A stretch of DNA of 64,000 bases from Nitrososphaerota archaeon (GTDB taxonomy: Archaea; Thermoproteota; Nitrososphaeria; Nitrososphaerales; JACQRY01). Each line of letters starts with the position of its first letter. Within the stretch, counting starts at the first letter, position 1. Made by a program: the position numbers and the translations under genes. The stretch is from contig JACPCU010000007.1 of NCBI GenBank assembly GCA_016184315.1, positions 62,001-126,000 of the forward strand. The letters are read 5' to 3'. The notes below the pieces were generated by a model that was not told where the DNA came from, searched no databases, and saw only the letters and a list, made by a program, of their open reading frames with translations. Below, one piece after another: positions 16,857 to 26,142 of the stretch.

Positions 16857-18174
16857 CTACCCGAAGAGGACTCACTACGCCAAGGATCTTCCCAAATCTC
16901 CTTTAGGTACGAAAGTGACTGTGGCAGGATGGGTTGAAGACACCAGACCTCTTGGCTCCATCCTCTTCCTGATCATACGTGACCCAACTGGAATATGTCA
17001 AACCATATTGGGAAAAAAGAATACTCCCCCAGACGTCTTCGAGGCTGCTAAGACAGTTCCAAGACAGAGCTTCGTTGCCATCGAAGGCAGACTGAAGCAG
17101 AGCAAGGCTGAAAAAGTCCCAATCGAAGTTGAAGTAGAATCACTCCAAATCTTGGCGCCGGCAGACCTTCAACTACCAATAGACCCCACGGGTAGAGTTC
17201 CGTCATCCATAGACATACGGCTGGACTCGAGAGCCCTTGATCTCCGCGACCCCACTATCAAAGCAGTATTCTTGATCAGGCATACCGCCCTTCAATCGAT
17301 CAGGAAAACCCTACTCAAAGAAGGTTTCACTGAGGTAAACACTTCGAAGCTCATTGGCCAGGCCACCGAAGGAGGAGCAGCCCTCTTCAGCTTCGACTAT
17401 TTCGGTAGGAAAGCGTATCTCGCGCAGAGCCCCCAGCTCTACAAGGAGCAGCTCACTCTTTCGCTTGACCGTGTCTTTGAAATTGCGTACTATTATAGGG
17501 CTGAGAAATCGCATACGCGGCGTCATCTGAACGAGTTTCTAAGCGTCGACATCGAAGCAGCTATGCTGGACGAAGAAGAAGTGATGAAAATATGCGAAAA
17601 AATGGTGAGGGAAACCATGATCGAAGTTGCAGAAAGTCGAGCTGAAGAACTTGAGTTGCTGGGTCACAATTTGAAGATACAAGTAATTTGTGATAGCTTT
17701 GAAGAGCCTTTTAACAGGATCTCTTATCATGACGCCTTACAGGAGCTAGCTCAAGAGGGAGTGGAGATTAAGTTCGGGGAAGATCTGAGTGAGGAGGCTT
17801 TGAAGACGCTTGGCGAAAAGCATCCAGGGTTCTACTTTATTGTGGATTGGCCCGTCAGATTGAAGCCATTTTACATAGAGAAAAACAACGAGGATCCTGC
17901 GCTTTCCAGAGGCTTCGACCTACAGTTCGGCGCTGTTGAACTTGCTTCCGGCGGGATGCGGGTCTTCAGAAAAGAAGACCTTAAAGCTAGGCTCCTAGAA
18001 GCAGGTCTTGACCCGAAAGACTTCTCCCACCATCTTAGATGCTTTGACTGGGGGATGCCCCCGCACTCAGGCTGGGGCTTCGGCTTCGACCGCTTCATGA
18101 TGGCTCTGACCGGAAGGCAGAATATTCGCGAAGTTGTCCTGCACCCGAGAGATCAGTTCAGGCTTGAACCTTAG
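16837..18174 (+). CDS. aspS: Aspartyl-tRNA synthetase, archaeal type
   Basis: Class II aminoacyl-tRNA synthetase charging tRNA-Asp (and possibly tRNA-Asn in a nondiscriminating form), 442-445 residues, the length of archaeal AspRS without the bacterial insertion domain. The N-terminal OB-fold anticodon domain has VAGWVEDTRPLGSILFLIIRD. Motif 2 is YRAEKSHTRRHLNEF and motif 3 is GWGFGFDRFMMALTG. Starts at TTG 16837 or TTG 16846 are both possible inside the upstream gene; the second gives MNRSYPKRTHYAKDL. The stop overlaps the convergent cdvC stop by 4 nt. Whether it discriminates Asp from Asn tRNA cannot be judged from the window. Confidence 0.93.
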   Translation: MSKLNRSYPKRTHYAKDLPKSPLGTKVTVAGWVEDTRPLGSILFLIIRDPTGICQTILGKKNTPPDVFEAAKTVPRQSFVAIEGRLKQSKAEKVPIEVEVESLQILAPADLQLPIDPTGRVPSSIDIRLDSRALDLRDPTIKAVFLIRHTALQSIRKTLLKEGFTEVNTSKLIGQATEGGAALFSFDYFGRKAYLAQSPQLYKEQLTLSLDRVFEIAYYYRAEKSHTRRHLNEFLSVDIEAAMLDEEEVMKICEKMVRETMIEVAESRAEELELLGHNLKIQVICDSFEEPFNRISYHDALQELAQEGVEIKFGEDLSEEALKTLGEKHPGFYFIVDWPVRLKPFYIEKNNEDPALSRGFDLQFGAVELASGGMRVFRKEDLKARLLEAGLDPKDFSHHLRCFDWGMPPHSGWGFGFDRFMMALTGRQNIREVVLHPRDQFRLEP

Positions 18175-19367
18175 AGGGCTTCAAAGTTCTTGGACCATTC
18201 CTCGTAGGCTTTCAGCATGTCTTGGGAAACGCTGGGCTTCCTCATCTTCATTACCTCCTTGAAGTCTGCGTAGCCTATCTCTCTCGGCTGGGTCTCCTTG
18301 TCTGACGCCTTACCGCTTTCGAAGAGCTCGTTCACGACTCTAAGCTGGACTCCTTGACAGATGGCGCGGATATCGCTTCCAGTGTAACCGTCAGTCATCT
18401 TGGTCAAGTCATCCCACTTGATGTTATCGTCTAGCTTGAGGGGCGCAGAATAGGATCTGAGCATGTCTTTCCTGGCTTCGAATTCAGGCAGGGGTACGTA
18501 GATACGTTTCTCGAATCGCCTGAGAAATGGCCAGTCCAATGACCAAGGCTTGTTGGTGGCGCCAATGACGTAGAGCCTTAGATTCTTACCCTTATCTTGG
18601 ATGCCATCGATTTCTTTTAGGAACTGGTTTCTGACTCTAACTTCTCCACCGATCTCTTGGTTCCTAGAACCTAGGAGCGAATCAAGCTCGTCTATGAAAA
18701 TGATGACTGAGCCCCCGTTTTCAGAGAGCATTTTCCTAGCTGAGTTGAAGAGCTTGGCAACGTTGGCTTCAGCCTCCCCCAGCCACTTCGACATAATGGA
18801 AGCCGCGTCAACAGTCATGAAGTAGGCGTCTATCTCCGCTGCTGTAGCCGCGGCGATCAGAGTCTTGCCGCAGCCCGGCGGACCATATAGAAGGATTCCT
18901 CGAGGCCAACCAAGGGGGAAAAGATCCGGCCTCTCGGCTGGAAACGATATGGATTCCCTTATCGCTTTCTTGGCTTCTTCTAGGCCTACGACCTCATCCC
19001 AAGACACTTGGGGCTTCTCCTTCATGATCAGATCGTCATAGGTGGCCTTCAGAGACTCGACCATGACCTGCCCAGTTTTGGAGCCGCTCATCGCCATCGC
19101 TGGAGCCCCCTCACTATCCAAGGGCGTGCCACCGGTCGACAGTTGCAGAGCCTGGATCCTCTCTTGGTATCGCGCCGCTCTGTCCAAGTAGAGCTTGTTC
19201 AAGCTATACTCAGGGTACAGTTGAGCTAGTCCAATCAGAGTTGAGATGGCCTTCTGATACATTTGAATGGCCATTCCCCGAGCTCCCTGTGAGTCAAACC
19301 TTATTGCCTCTGCAGCGTATTTTCTCGCTGCGTCCTCGAGCTCGTTTGCCGGAGTTTGGTTTGACAA
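18171..19367 (-). CDS. cdvC: CdvC, Vps4-like AAA ATPase of archaeal cell division
   Basis: ESCRT-disassembling ATPase, 398 residues. An N-terminal MIT domain (about residues 8-75, a three-helix bundle with YQKAISTLIGLAQLYPEY) binds tails of ESCRT-III proteins. The AAA core follows with Walker A GPPGCGKT (162-169), Walker B VIIFIDELD (221-229) and the arginine-finger region FLRRFEKRI, then a Vps4-type C-terminal helix. It pulls CdvB subunits from the division ring using ATP. It is preceded by a CdvB gene 12 nt upstream and another CdvB paralogue beyond that, all on the minus strand. CdvA is not in the window. Confidence 0.95.
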   Translation of the reverse strand: MSNQTPANELEDAARKYAAEAIRFDSQGARGMAIQMYQKAISTLIGLAQLYPEYSLNKLYLDRAARYQERIQALQLSTGGTPLDSEGAPAMAMSGSKTGQVMVESLKATYDDLIMKEKPQVSWDEVVGLEEAKKAIRESISFPAERPDLFPLGWPRGILLYGPPGCGKTLIAAATAAEIDAYFMTVDAASIMSKWLGEAEANVAKLFNSARKMLSENGGSVIIFIDELDSLLGSRNQEIGGEVRVRNQFLKEIDGIQDKGKNLRLYVIGATNKPWSLDWPFLRRFEKRIYVPLPEFEARKDMLRSYSAPLKLDDNIKWDDLTKMTDGYTGSDIRAICQGVQLRVVNELFESGKASDKETQPREIGYADFKEVMKMRKPSVSQDMLKAYEEWSKNFEAL

Positions 19368-19379
19368 GTTTTCTCACCG

Positions 19380-20246
19380 TTATGCTTCTACGAGTACACC
19401 ACGTTTACCCCTAGTCGCTAGGCTCAGAACTGCTTCTTCAAATTCTGTTTGCGAAACGCCTAGCTCCGTGCATGCCTCAGCCGCATCGCCACTTCCAGCT
19501 GATGCCAAGTACCGGTATACTCTCTCCTCAATGCGTTTGCTTGCTTGAGGCAAATAGGGCTCTGCTTGCGGATAAGATGCTGGGACTTCTGTTCCGTCTG
19601 CTAGAAGAGCTACTCTTCGAGCCTCTTTCAGCACGTCTTGGGCCGCTGCGTGATCGGTTCTGGACGCAAAGCTTTCTTTTAGCTCGGTGGCTTTTTGTTC
19701 AGCGTAGCTTCTTGCTTTTGCAATAAGCTCCTCTACTGATAATGTTTGAACATCAAGGCGAACAGAAGGGGATAATGTACCTAGCTCAGCCAAAGTTTCT
19801 CCCAGAACAGTGTTAACTTCGTCGGTTGCATGCTCAAGTGATGGGCCTAGCTTTGACATATTGTAACCGATTTCCTTCAGAACCTTGGAGACGGAGTTGA
19901 CATGGAGTATCGCTTCTCCGACGTCCCTAATGCTTTCAAATCTTAAGGCAACTTGTGTAAGAGCCACTTCACTCGCTGAAACTGCTCGAATAACTTTGAT
20001 CAGTTCCGCATGTTCGGACGAGTAGACGGATGCGTTAACATCATCCTTCTTAGTTACGCATCTGACGATGGCTTCGAAGAGAGCCTGTCTTCTGGTCTCT
20101 AGTTTCCCCTTTAACATTTCTAAGTCTCTCCGGTGTAGCTCTATCTTTCTAGCTGCGGAGGAAAGATTATCCTGAGCAGCCTCATGCTTTAGTGAAAAGA
20201 ATGAGAAGAAACGACTCAAATCATAATCATCTCTCGGAACAAGCAA
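19380..20246 (-). CDS. cdvB: CdvB, ESCRT-III (Snf7)-like division protein with winged-helix tail
   Basis: ESCRT-III-like polymer subunit, 288 residues. Residues about 20-180 form the long-helix Snf7 core (KIELHRRDLEMLKGKLETRR and following helices). This is followed by a proline-rich stretch SYPQAEPYLPQA resembling a MIM2 motif for the MIT domain of CdvC, and a C-terminal winged-helix domain (ELGVSQTEFEEAVLSLATRG) that in CdvB proteins contacts CdvA. This domain set marks it as the CdvB proper rather than a short paralogue. The start is TTG at 20246; upstream codons are open (FEFEDWLQGRP) to a TGA at about 20279, with no other usual start. Confidence 0.9.
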   Translation of the reverse strand: MLVPRDDYDLSRFFSFFSLKHEAAQDNLSSAARKIELHRRDLEMLKGKLETRRQALFEAIVRCVTKKDDVNASVYSSEHAELIKVIRAVSASEVALTQVALRFESIRDVGEAILHVNSVSKVLKEIGYNMSKLGPSLEHATDEVNTVLGETLAELGTLSPSVRLDVQTLSVEELIAKARSYAEQKATELKESFASRTDHAAAQDVLKEARRVALLADGTEVPASYPQAEPYLPQASKRIEERVYRYLASAGSGDAAEACTELGVSQTEFEEAVLSLATRGKRGVLVEA

Positions 20247-20368
20247 CGGGCGTCCTTGGAGCCAATCTTCGAACTCAAATCAAACACCTTTTTTCCAAAA
20301 CAAAGGGGGGACAGCGTCACGCCACTTTGACGGTGGGTAAGACGCTGCCGAATCTTTCAGTTCTTTTT

Positions 20369-21022
20369 CTACCTTATCTGCAGGGACTCGGTCTGAGGGC
20401 CTAGCTCGCCTACGCCGGTTGGAAGTTCGGGGAACCTGTCCTTCATTCTCTGCTCTGCGACTGCAGATGCTTCTGTCAGAATCTTCTCTGCGTCCTCGTT
20501 GGCAGCTTCGAAGTTCAGAGTGTATCCGCCGATCTGACCTGCGTCTACAAGTATGCTACTTAGGAGCCCGCTGATCTCGCCGATCTCGTTTTCAGCTTCT
20601 GGCAGCACTTGCACCAAGCCGCTTTTGACGCCTTTTATGACTGACATGGCTGGTGTGAGTGTCACCACAATGTCGCCGAGCTCTTGAACAGTGTTCAGTC
20701 TTAGGACAATTTGCTCCAGAGCTAGCTTGGCCTGTGTTACCATTCGGCCCATCTTTCGGATCTCAGCAAGCTCGTTGGCGAAGACCGAGGCGTGTGAGGT
20801 GTCATGCTTCTGAACTGCAGCAACAACCTTGCTGAAGATAGCCTGATCCCTCTCCCTCAGTCTAGTGGTCGTTGAGTCTAGCTTAGAGACCTGAACCTGA
20901 ATCTGTCTGATTGCGCCTTCAAGTCTTGGCTTTAACGGTCCTGCGGGTCTAACTGCTTCTTTGACGCGTATTCCTAATCCCTCTGTGCGTGGCCTATCCC
21001 ACTTTGATGCGAATTGAGACAT
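20369..21022 (-). CDS. CdvB paralogue, ESCRT-III (Snf7)-like
   Basis: Second Snf7-type protein, 217 residues. The core (about residues 30-180) has the same heptad-rich pattern as its neighbour, with shared blocks such as the region around RLNTVQELGDI versus RFESIRDVGEA. It keeps the extended N-terminal basic patch but lacks the winged-helix tail, as CdvB1/B2/B3 paralogues do. Such short paralogues co-polymerise with or constrict after CdvB in division. It is the first gene of the minus-strand cdv cluster, separated from cdvB by 122 nt. The ATG at 21022 is the natural start. Confidence 0.88.
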   Translation of the reverse strand: MSQFASKWDRPRTEGLGIRVKEAVRPAGPLKPRLEGAIRQIQVQVSKLDSTTTRLRERDQAIFSKVVAAVQKHDTSHASVFANELAEIRKMGRMVTQAKLALEQIVLRLNTVQELGDIVVTLTPAMSVIKGVKSGLVQVLPEAENEIGEISGLLSSILVDAGQIGGYTLNFEAANEDAEKILTEASAVAEQRMKDRFPELPTGVGELGPQTESLQIR

Positions 21023-21492
21023 GGGAGCACCTTGCCTTCATCTGGGCGTAGGTTGGTTTATTGTCTAATGTCACTATGTTTAGACCAACTTGTTAACATC
21101 TGAACGACTCCCATGGACCTCGAGCTAACGCAACGGAACGGGTGTTTGCGCTGGTGTGGAACGGTTTAGAGGGTCGATATGAATGCGGCTGGCCAATGTT
21201 CTGTTGCATCTTCGGGGCTAGCTTAAGTCGGGGTCTTTGCTGAGAAGGCAGCTCTGTTCACTTTGGGCTGGTGGTTGCGTTCGACGAGGGCGTCATCATC
21301 AAGTCTAGCGTGGTCAGTAAGCCCATTAGGTAGAACAGAACCTGAACATAGCTCTTCTCGACAACGTTCATGATTCATTCCCGAGTTAGGATTGCCGGTG
21401 ACCATCAAGGACCAATAATCAGCAACCAGCAAGTTCCGGAATTTGAGTTGGAAATTTTCTGCCTATAAGAATTGCGAGGCTGGATCGTCTTT
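21023..21492. other. 470-nt gene-poor stretch upstream of the cdv cluster
   Basis: The stretch lies between the first cdv gene and the end of the molybdopterin oxidoreductase gene. It should contain the cdv promoter near 21030-21080, where a T/A-rich segment (GGTTTATTGTC) is present. A 69-codon minus-strand frame at 21223-21432 has no recognisable domain and an unconvincing composition. I see no tRNA, repeat or clear RNA fold; an unrecognised non-coding RNA or decayed gene remains possible. Confidence 0.4.
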
Positions 21493-24051
21493 TCAGGCCT
21501 TATGGACCTTGACTAGCAAGCAAGAATCCACGCCTCCGCTTAGAAAATCCATGGTATCCTCTTCCAAGACTGCAAGGTCATTTAGATCGAGCCCGGTATC
21601 GAGCTTATGCTGGCTGACTGCGACGACCTCAGGGTGAACCCGATCGGTCACGTACGCCACGGCTGTCTGCTTCCTTCCTTTCCAACTTTCAACTACTACT
21701 CTGTCGCCGTTTCCAATCCCTAGCTTTGCTGCAGTCTCAGGGTTGATTAGCAGACTGTCAAGGTGTTTCCTTGCCGCCACGAGTTGCATCGGTATTGGGT
21801 TAAATCTTCCTACCGCATGAGCCATAATCGGCATTTTGGAGCTGATCAGGAATAGGTTGTACCCACTATTCTTTTTGGTGTAAGAGGAGCAGGGTTTCCA
21901 GTCGGGGACAGGCTGGTAGTCGCCTGTATCCCATTTGATGCCAAGTTCCTTGGTGGTTCGATCCACATCTTCCTTAGCCTTTAACATGAACTCGTAGTAG
22001 AGGTGAATCCTGCTCTTTCTGAAGACTCCCTTATACTCTTCCTCTGCTTTTGCGTGCCACTTAAGCAGTCCCCCCTCGTCGCTCATAAGCCACTCGAGCC
22101 CCTTGTCAGGCCCCAGCCAAGACTTGAGCCTCCTGTCCACTAATTCCTCGTAGGCGTATTTCCTGTTCGGATCAAGTTCATAGGTTGTACCTCCAAGCTG
22201 CCAAATCCTATTCAAGTTGCTGTAAACTTCAGCTATGAAACCGGCTCTTTCGGATATCTCTAGGAGGATTTGAACGTTACTGACCAGATGATCCCACGGA
22301 TGCTCAAAGGGTGGTTTGACCACAGGCTTTGCTGCATACCAGTAGCCGGGATCGGCGATCCTAAGGTATAGGCTTTCGGCAAGCTTCTCAAGATGGTGAA
22401 TATCTGGGAACACTATGTCCGCCAGACTGTTGGCCGTCTCGTCAAGATCCACGTTAAAGCTCACTATGAACGGTATTTTCTTGAGGCCGGCTACCACGTT
22501 CTCCGGAGCATAAGTGTTCCTGACGGGATTATCTCGAACAATGAACATCATGTAAGGCGGGGTGAATTCCGTTGGGTCCATGCCGAACTTCTCGGGATTA
22601 TTGAGAACAGCAGGAATGTTTACGCTGGTTATGTAGCTTATTGGAAAGAGTTCAAAGGCGTCTAGGCGCCTAGGCTTTGAAACAAGCCGTGGAGGATATG
22701 GTGTTCCGATGTCGGACTTTGCGGCTAGCAACCCATCTTCCGTAATACTCTCCGGATATGAGGGATGAGCACTCATTCCTCCAGGCACTTGTATGGCCCC
22801 CAGTATTGTTGGCAGGATCAATGCTGCAAGACCAGCTAGAGTACCGTGTTTGTGGGCGCTTAGCCCTCTATACCAAGAGATTGAAATGGGCCTATATGGG
22901 AGCACTTTACCATCTATCGTTATCGTCTGTCCTATTGAGGCCGCCTCACCAACCTCCTTGGCTATCCTCCTAATCGTATCAGCGGGTATAGAAGTTATTT
23001 CAGCAACCTGCTCCGGTTGGTATTCTTTTACGTGCTCTTTGACGATCTGAAAAGCCGGGTTACAAGGCTTATCCTCCACCACACAGCTTCCCTCGAGGGC
23101 GTAGTCCTTGATGGTTTGGTCGTCGAACACTTTGGCCTTGCCGTCGACGGGATCCCATATAAGCGGGTGACCGGTTTTCTCATCTCTCACATAATGTCCA
23201 TCTTCACCTATCAAATACGGAGCATTAGTTTTGGACTTGAGGAACTCGGCGTCGAAGATTTTGTATTCGTTAAGCAATAGGTGTACCAATGCAAGTATGA
23301 AGGCCACATCGGTTCCCGGCCTTATGGGTACCCATTCTTCAGCTTTGGAGGCTGCATACCCAGATAAGGGGTCCACCACCACCACTCTTATGCCACCGGG
23401 CCTCCCTTCGGCCATATGCTTGGCGACCCGCATCGTGTCGTAGTGAATTATGGAGCCAGCCTGAGCTCCAATAAGGAGAACATACTTGGAGTATTTGGCA
23501 TCTACGGTATGTTCGAATGCTGATAGATTAAGAAGGCACGGCGGGTGCACAGCCTTACCGCAGTAACTATTAGCACTTATCGGCCCCGTTAAGCCATCAA
23601 GCGCCTGAGCCCAAGCTTTCGGAACCCCACCCGAGTTCGACCAATGGTCAAAGGTCGATATGAAGACAGGCGGATTTGCTTTTCTTGTTCCGAGCAGCCC
23701 TTGCTTGACCTGCTTCACCTTTTCTGCCACTGCGGAGATAGCTTCCTCCCAAGAGACCTCCTTCCAGTGGGGATCCAGACCGAGCCCCTTCTCCGGATTG
23801 GTTCTAAGAAGTGGTTTTCTGACTCTTCTAGGAGAGTAGGCGTTTACCCAGCCTGACAATCCTTTGGCGCAGAGATGACCATTATTACGGGGATTATCGG
23901 GATCGCCTTCAAGCTTAATGATCTTCCCAGCCTCTACGTGAGCTATCAAGCCACACATGTTCTGGCAAAGAGTGCAGGCTGATCTCACCGTACCGTCGTG
24001 CTTAATCATCCGTTCGAAAATGCATTGGGATTGTGCAGCCTGAACCTGCAT
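21493..24051 (-). CDS. Molybdopterin oxidoreductase, DMSO-reductase family catalytic subunit
   Basis: Large bis-MGD enzyme, 852 residues. The N-terminal [4Fe-4S] site is complete: Cys26, Cys29, Cys33 and Cys61 (CTLCQNMC, then HLCAKG). A presumptive Mo-ligand region follows (ISANSYCGKAVHPPCLL), and the C-terminal MGD domain has NPETAAKLGIGNGDRVVVES. No twin-arginine signal is present, so the enzyme is probably cytoplasmic. No FeS (DmsB-like) or membrane subunit is adjacent. It may be a thiosulfate/polysulfide reductase relative or an acetylene-hydratase-like enzyme; the substrate is unknown. The ATG at 24009 (before MIKHDGTVRSACTLC) is an alternative to 24051. The aldehyde dehydrogenase lies upstream on the same strand, 263 nt away. 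Confidence 0.88.
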   Translation of the reverse strand: MQVQAAQSQCIFERMIKHDGTVRSACTLCQNMCGLIAHVEAGKIIKLEGDPDNPRNNGHLCAKGLSGWVNAYSPRRVRKPLLRTNPEKGLGLDPHWKEVSWEEAISAVAEKVKQVKQGLLGTRKANPPVFISTFDHWSNSGGVPKAWAQALDGLTGPISANSYCGKAVHPPCLLNLSAFEHTVDAKYSKYVLLIGAQAGSIIHYDTMRVAKHMAEGRPGGIRVVVVDPLSGYAASKAEEWVPIRPGTDVAFILALVHLLLNEYKIFDAEFLKSKTNAPYLIGEDGHYVRDEKTGHPLIWDPVDGKAKVFDDQTIKDYALEGSCVVEDKPCNPAFQIVKEHVKEYQPEQVAEITSIPADTIRRIAKEVGEAASIGQTITIDGKVLPYRPISISWYRGLSAHKHGTLAGLAALILPTILGAIQVPGGMSAHPSYPESITEDGLLAAKSDIGTPYPPRLVSKPRRLDAFELFPISYITSVNIPAVLNNPEKFGMDPTEFTPPYMMFIVRDNPVRNTYAPENVVAGLKKIPFIVSFNVDLDETANSLADIVFPDIHHLEKLAESLYLRIADPGYWYAAKPVVKPPFEHPWDHLVSNVQILLEISERAGFIAEVYSNLNRIWQLGGTTYELDPNRKYAYEELVDRRLKSWLGPDKGLEWLMSDEGGLLKWHAKAEEEYKGVFRKSRIHLYYEFMLKAKEDVDRTTKELGIKWDTGDYQPVPDWKPCSSYTKKNSGYNLFLISSKMPIMAHAVGRFNPIPMQLVAARKHLDSLLINPETAAKLGIGNGDRVVVESWKGRKQTAVAYVTDRVHPEVVAVSQHKLDTGLDLNDLAVLEEDTMDFLSGGVDSCLLVKVHKA

Positions 24052-24314
24052 TAACTAGCTTTTGCCACAGTAATTACTTAACCTTTTCATTGTACAGTTC
24101 GGTTCTGTTGCAATCAGTGGGGGTCAATTAGGCGGCTGTTTCCATTTTGGTCAGCCATCAAATCAACTCAACGGGGGACAGTCCACTCGGGGTCTATCAG
24201 CCTTGCGTTTTTGACCTTACTGCCATATCCTTGAATTCTAGTTCGTCAACACCTGGTGAACAGTAGTGGGGAACTCCTAGGAATCAGCTAAACACTGGTT
24301 CACAGTCTACGCTG

Positions 24315-25772
24315 TTAGCTTAGGTTTATGTCTATGTTCTTTACCTGCGTGAAGCTTAAGAGGTCTTCCAGACCTGGACCACTCTGCTTGTGACCTGCTT
24401 TCGGTGAGCTTGGGTATCGCTTGGAACTGGAGTTTATCCACACATACGCTGTATCTATCCTCTTCGCGGCCGTAAGCGCGTTTGTTATGTTGTTGGTCCA
24501 TATGCTTGCTGTGAGACCGTAGAAAGTGTCGTTCGCTTGCTCCAATACTGTGTTCTCGTCTCTCCATCTTAGTACGCTCAGAACGGGGCCAAAGATCTCT
24601 TCTCTGGCTACGATCATGTTGTTGGTCACTTGGTCAAAGACTGTCGGCTCCACGAAGTAACCTTTCTCCAGATCCGGATCCCTTGGTCTATCTCCGCCTG
24701 TTAATAGGCGTGCTCCTTCTGCCTTACCCTGCTCTATGTATCTGAGCACTTTCTCGTACTGGTTTCTGTGGGAGAGCGCTCCCATCTGGGTCTCTTCCCT
24801 TATGGGCAGTCCTACCTTTATCCTAGAGACTTCTTCTACCAGTTCTTTGGTGAATTCCTCGTAGATGTCCTCATGTAGGAAAAGGCGAGAAGTTGACTCA
24901 CATGACTGGCCTGCAGTAGCCGTGAAGTTCATACCATCGACTGCGCCTTTTACAGCTTTGTGCATGTCAGCATCAGGATAGACGATCATCGGGTTTTTTC
25001 CTCCTAGCTCAAAGGTACAATATTTAAGAGTCTCCGATGCAAGTGCCATGATTTGCCTCCCTGTTGAAACCCCTCCAGTTAGCGTGATGCGCCTAACATC
25101 TGGATGCTTGACAAGCGCTACACCTGCGGATGCGCCTCCTCCTACGATGATGTTTACAACACCGGGCGGCAGAACTTTTTCGACGAGCCTTCCGAGTTCG
25201 AGCGTTGACACAGGCGTTGCACTTGCTGGTTTCAGGACAACTGCATTTCCGGCGATCAAGGCGGGGCCCATCTTTTTGCACGCAAAGTGGATTGGGTGAT
25301 TGAATGGGGTTATGGCAGCTACCACACCATATGGCTCTCTGAGCACAAAATCTACTCTTCCTTCTGATGGTGGGAAAGACTCACCTTTAATGGTCTCCCA
25401 CATTACAGCGGTTCGCTTCAGACCTTCTGCCGCCATTTTGGCATCCTGTCTCATGGCTCTTATTGGGTGTCCTGCATTAAGAGTGTCCATTCTGGCGAAG
25501 TCTTCGATTCGATTCTCCACCATTCCTCCAAGCTTGGCGACAAGTCTTGCCCTCTCTTGTGGGTCTATTCTGCTCCAAGATTTCTGCGCTTCTTTTGCGG
25601 AAGCGACGGCGTCTAGCACGTCTTTGACCTCTGCGGATGCTACTTGCGATAGAGGTTCTGCTGTGGCCGGGTTTTCTACTACTATGTTTCTGCGCTCTTG
25701 GCCATCAACCCAGTGTCCTCCAATGAACATCTGATAATGTTCTTGCACCACGTCGGGCACCATGGCTATCAT
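24315..25772 (-). CDS. NAD(P)-dependent aldehyde dehydrogenase
   Basis: ALDH superfamily enzyme, 485 residues, normal length. Cofactor and catalytic motifs are visible: PFNHPIHFACKKMGPALIAG, the Glu motif FELGGKNP, and the nucleophilic Cys in GQSCESTSR. The C-terminal KQSG motif (AGHKQSGPGLEDLLSFTQ) is also present. It oxidises an aldehyde to an acid, resembling betaine/lactaldehyde-type dehydrogenases; the substrate is undefined. It stands alone on the minus strand between the molybdoenzyme gene and the ABC transporter genes. The start at 25772 (MIAMVPDVVQEHYQMFIGG) could be moved by a few codons. Confidence 0.92.
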   Translation of the reverse strand: MIAMVPDVVQEHYQMFIGGHWVDGQERRNIVVENPATAEPLSQVASAEVKDVLDAVASAKEAQKSWSRIDPQERARLVAKLGGMVENRIEDFARMDTLNAGHPIRAMRQDAKMAAEGLKRTAVMWETIKGESFPPSEGRVDFVLREPYGVVAAITPFNHPIHFACKKMGPALIAGNAVVLKPASATPVSTLELGRLVEKVLPPGVVNIIVGGGASAGVALVKHPDVRRITLTGGVSTGRQIMALASETLKYCTFELGGKNPMIVYPDADMHKAVKGAVDGMNFTATAGQSCESTSRLFLHEDIYEEFTKELVEEVSRIKVGLPIREETQMGALSHRNQYEKVLRYIEQGKAEGARLLTGGDRPRDPDLEKGYFVEPTVFDQVTNNMIVAREEIFGPVLSVLRWRDENTVLEQANDTFYGLTASIWTNNITNALTAAKRIDTAYVWINSSSKRYPSSPKAGHKQSGPGLEDLLSFTQVKNIDINLS

Positions 25773-26142
25773 CTTCCGAAAGCATTGTTTCTCCTATATG
25801 AAGCATTGTCTAAGATGTTCGGTTTTGTTCAATTATCTGGGCTTAACTCGCGATCATCTCAACAGAAGCCCCGAAGATTGAACGGAACCATCCAATGTAA
25901 AGGCCTTGGGGAATTATTGATTAGATTCGATATGATGTGAACGCATCAGTCGACGCTTGCTCACTGACCAAGGTCTATGAAGCATGAATCTGTCTGACGA
26001 CAGCTGCTACGCAGCATTAGCTAAAAAACAAATATTTCTACATCAATGACAAAATATTTTCTGCAAACTAATTTTCTAAGATGGAAAAACATCGTCGTAC
26101 TCCACACAATCCATAAATAGGTTTGTAGGTGTTCATCGGAGC
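25773..26142. other. 370-nt divergent intergenic region
   Basis: Divergent promoter region between the aldehyde dehydrogenase and the ABC binding-protein gene. It turns AT-rich from about 26015 to 26120. Apart from the TATA-like box for the + strand gene I see no gene or strong repeat; an 80-codon + frame at 25698-25940 mostly runs antisense to the ALDH start and is not convincing. Confidence 0.4.
26112..26119 (+). promoter_or_regulatory. TATA box, ABC binding-protein gene
   Basis: CATAAATA centred about 28 nt before the ATG at 26143. This is the spacing expected for a leaderless or nearly leaderless archaeal transcript, and no Shine-Dalgarno-like sequence is needed. Confidence 0.55.

Noticed and set aside
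21223-21432. 69-codon minus frame in the spacer before the cdv cluster
   Set aside because: No motif, unusual amino-acid mix, and no promoter or ribosome site fitting it.
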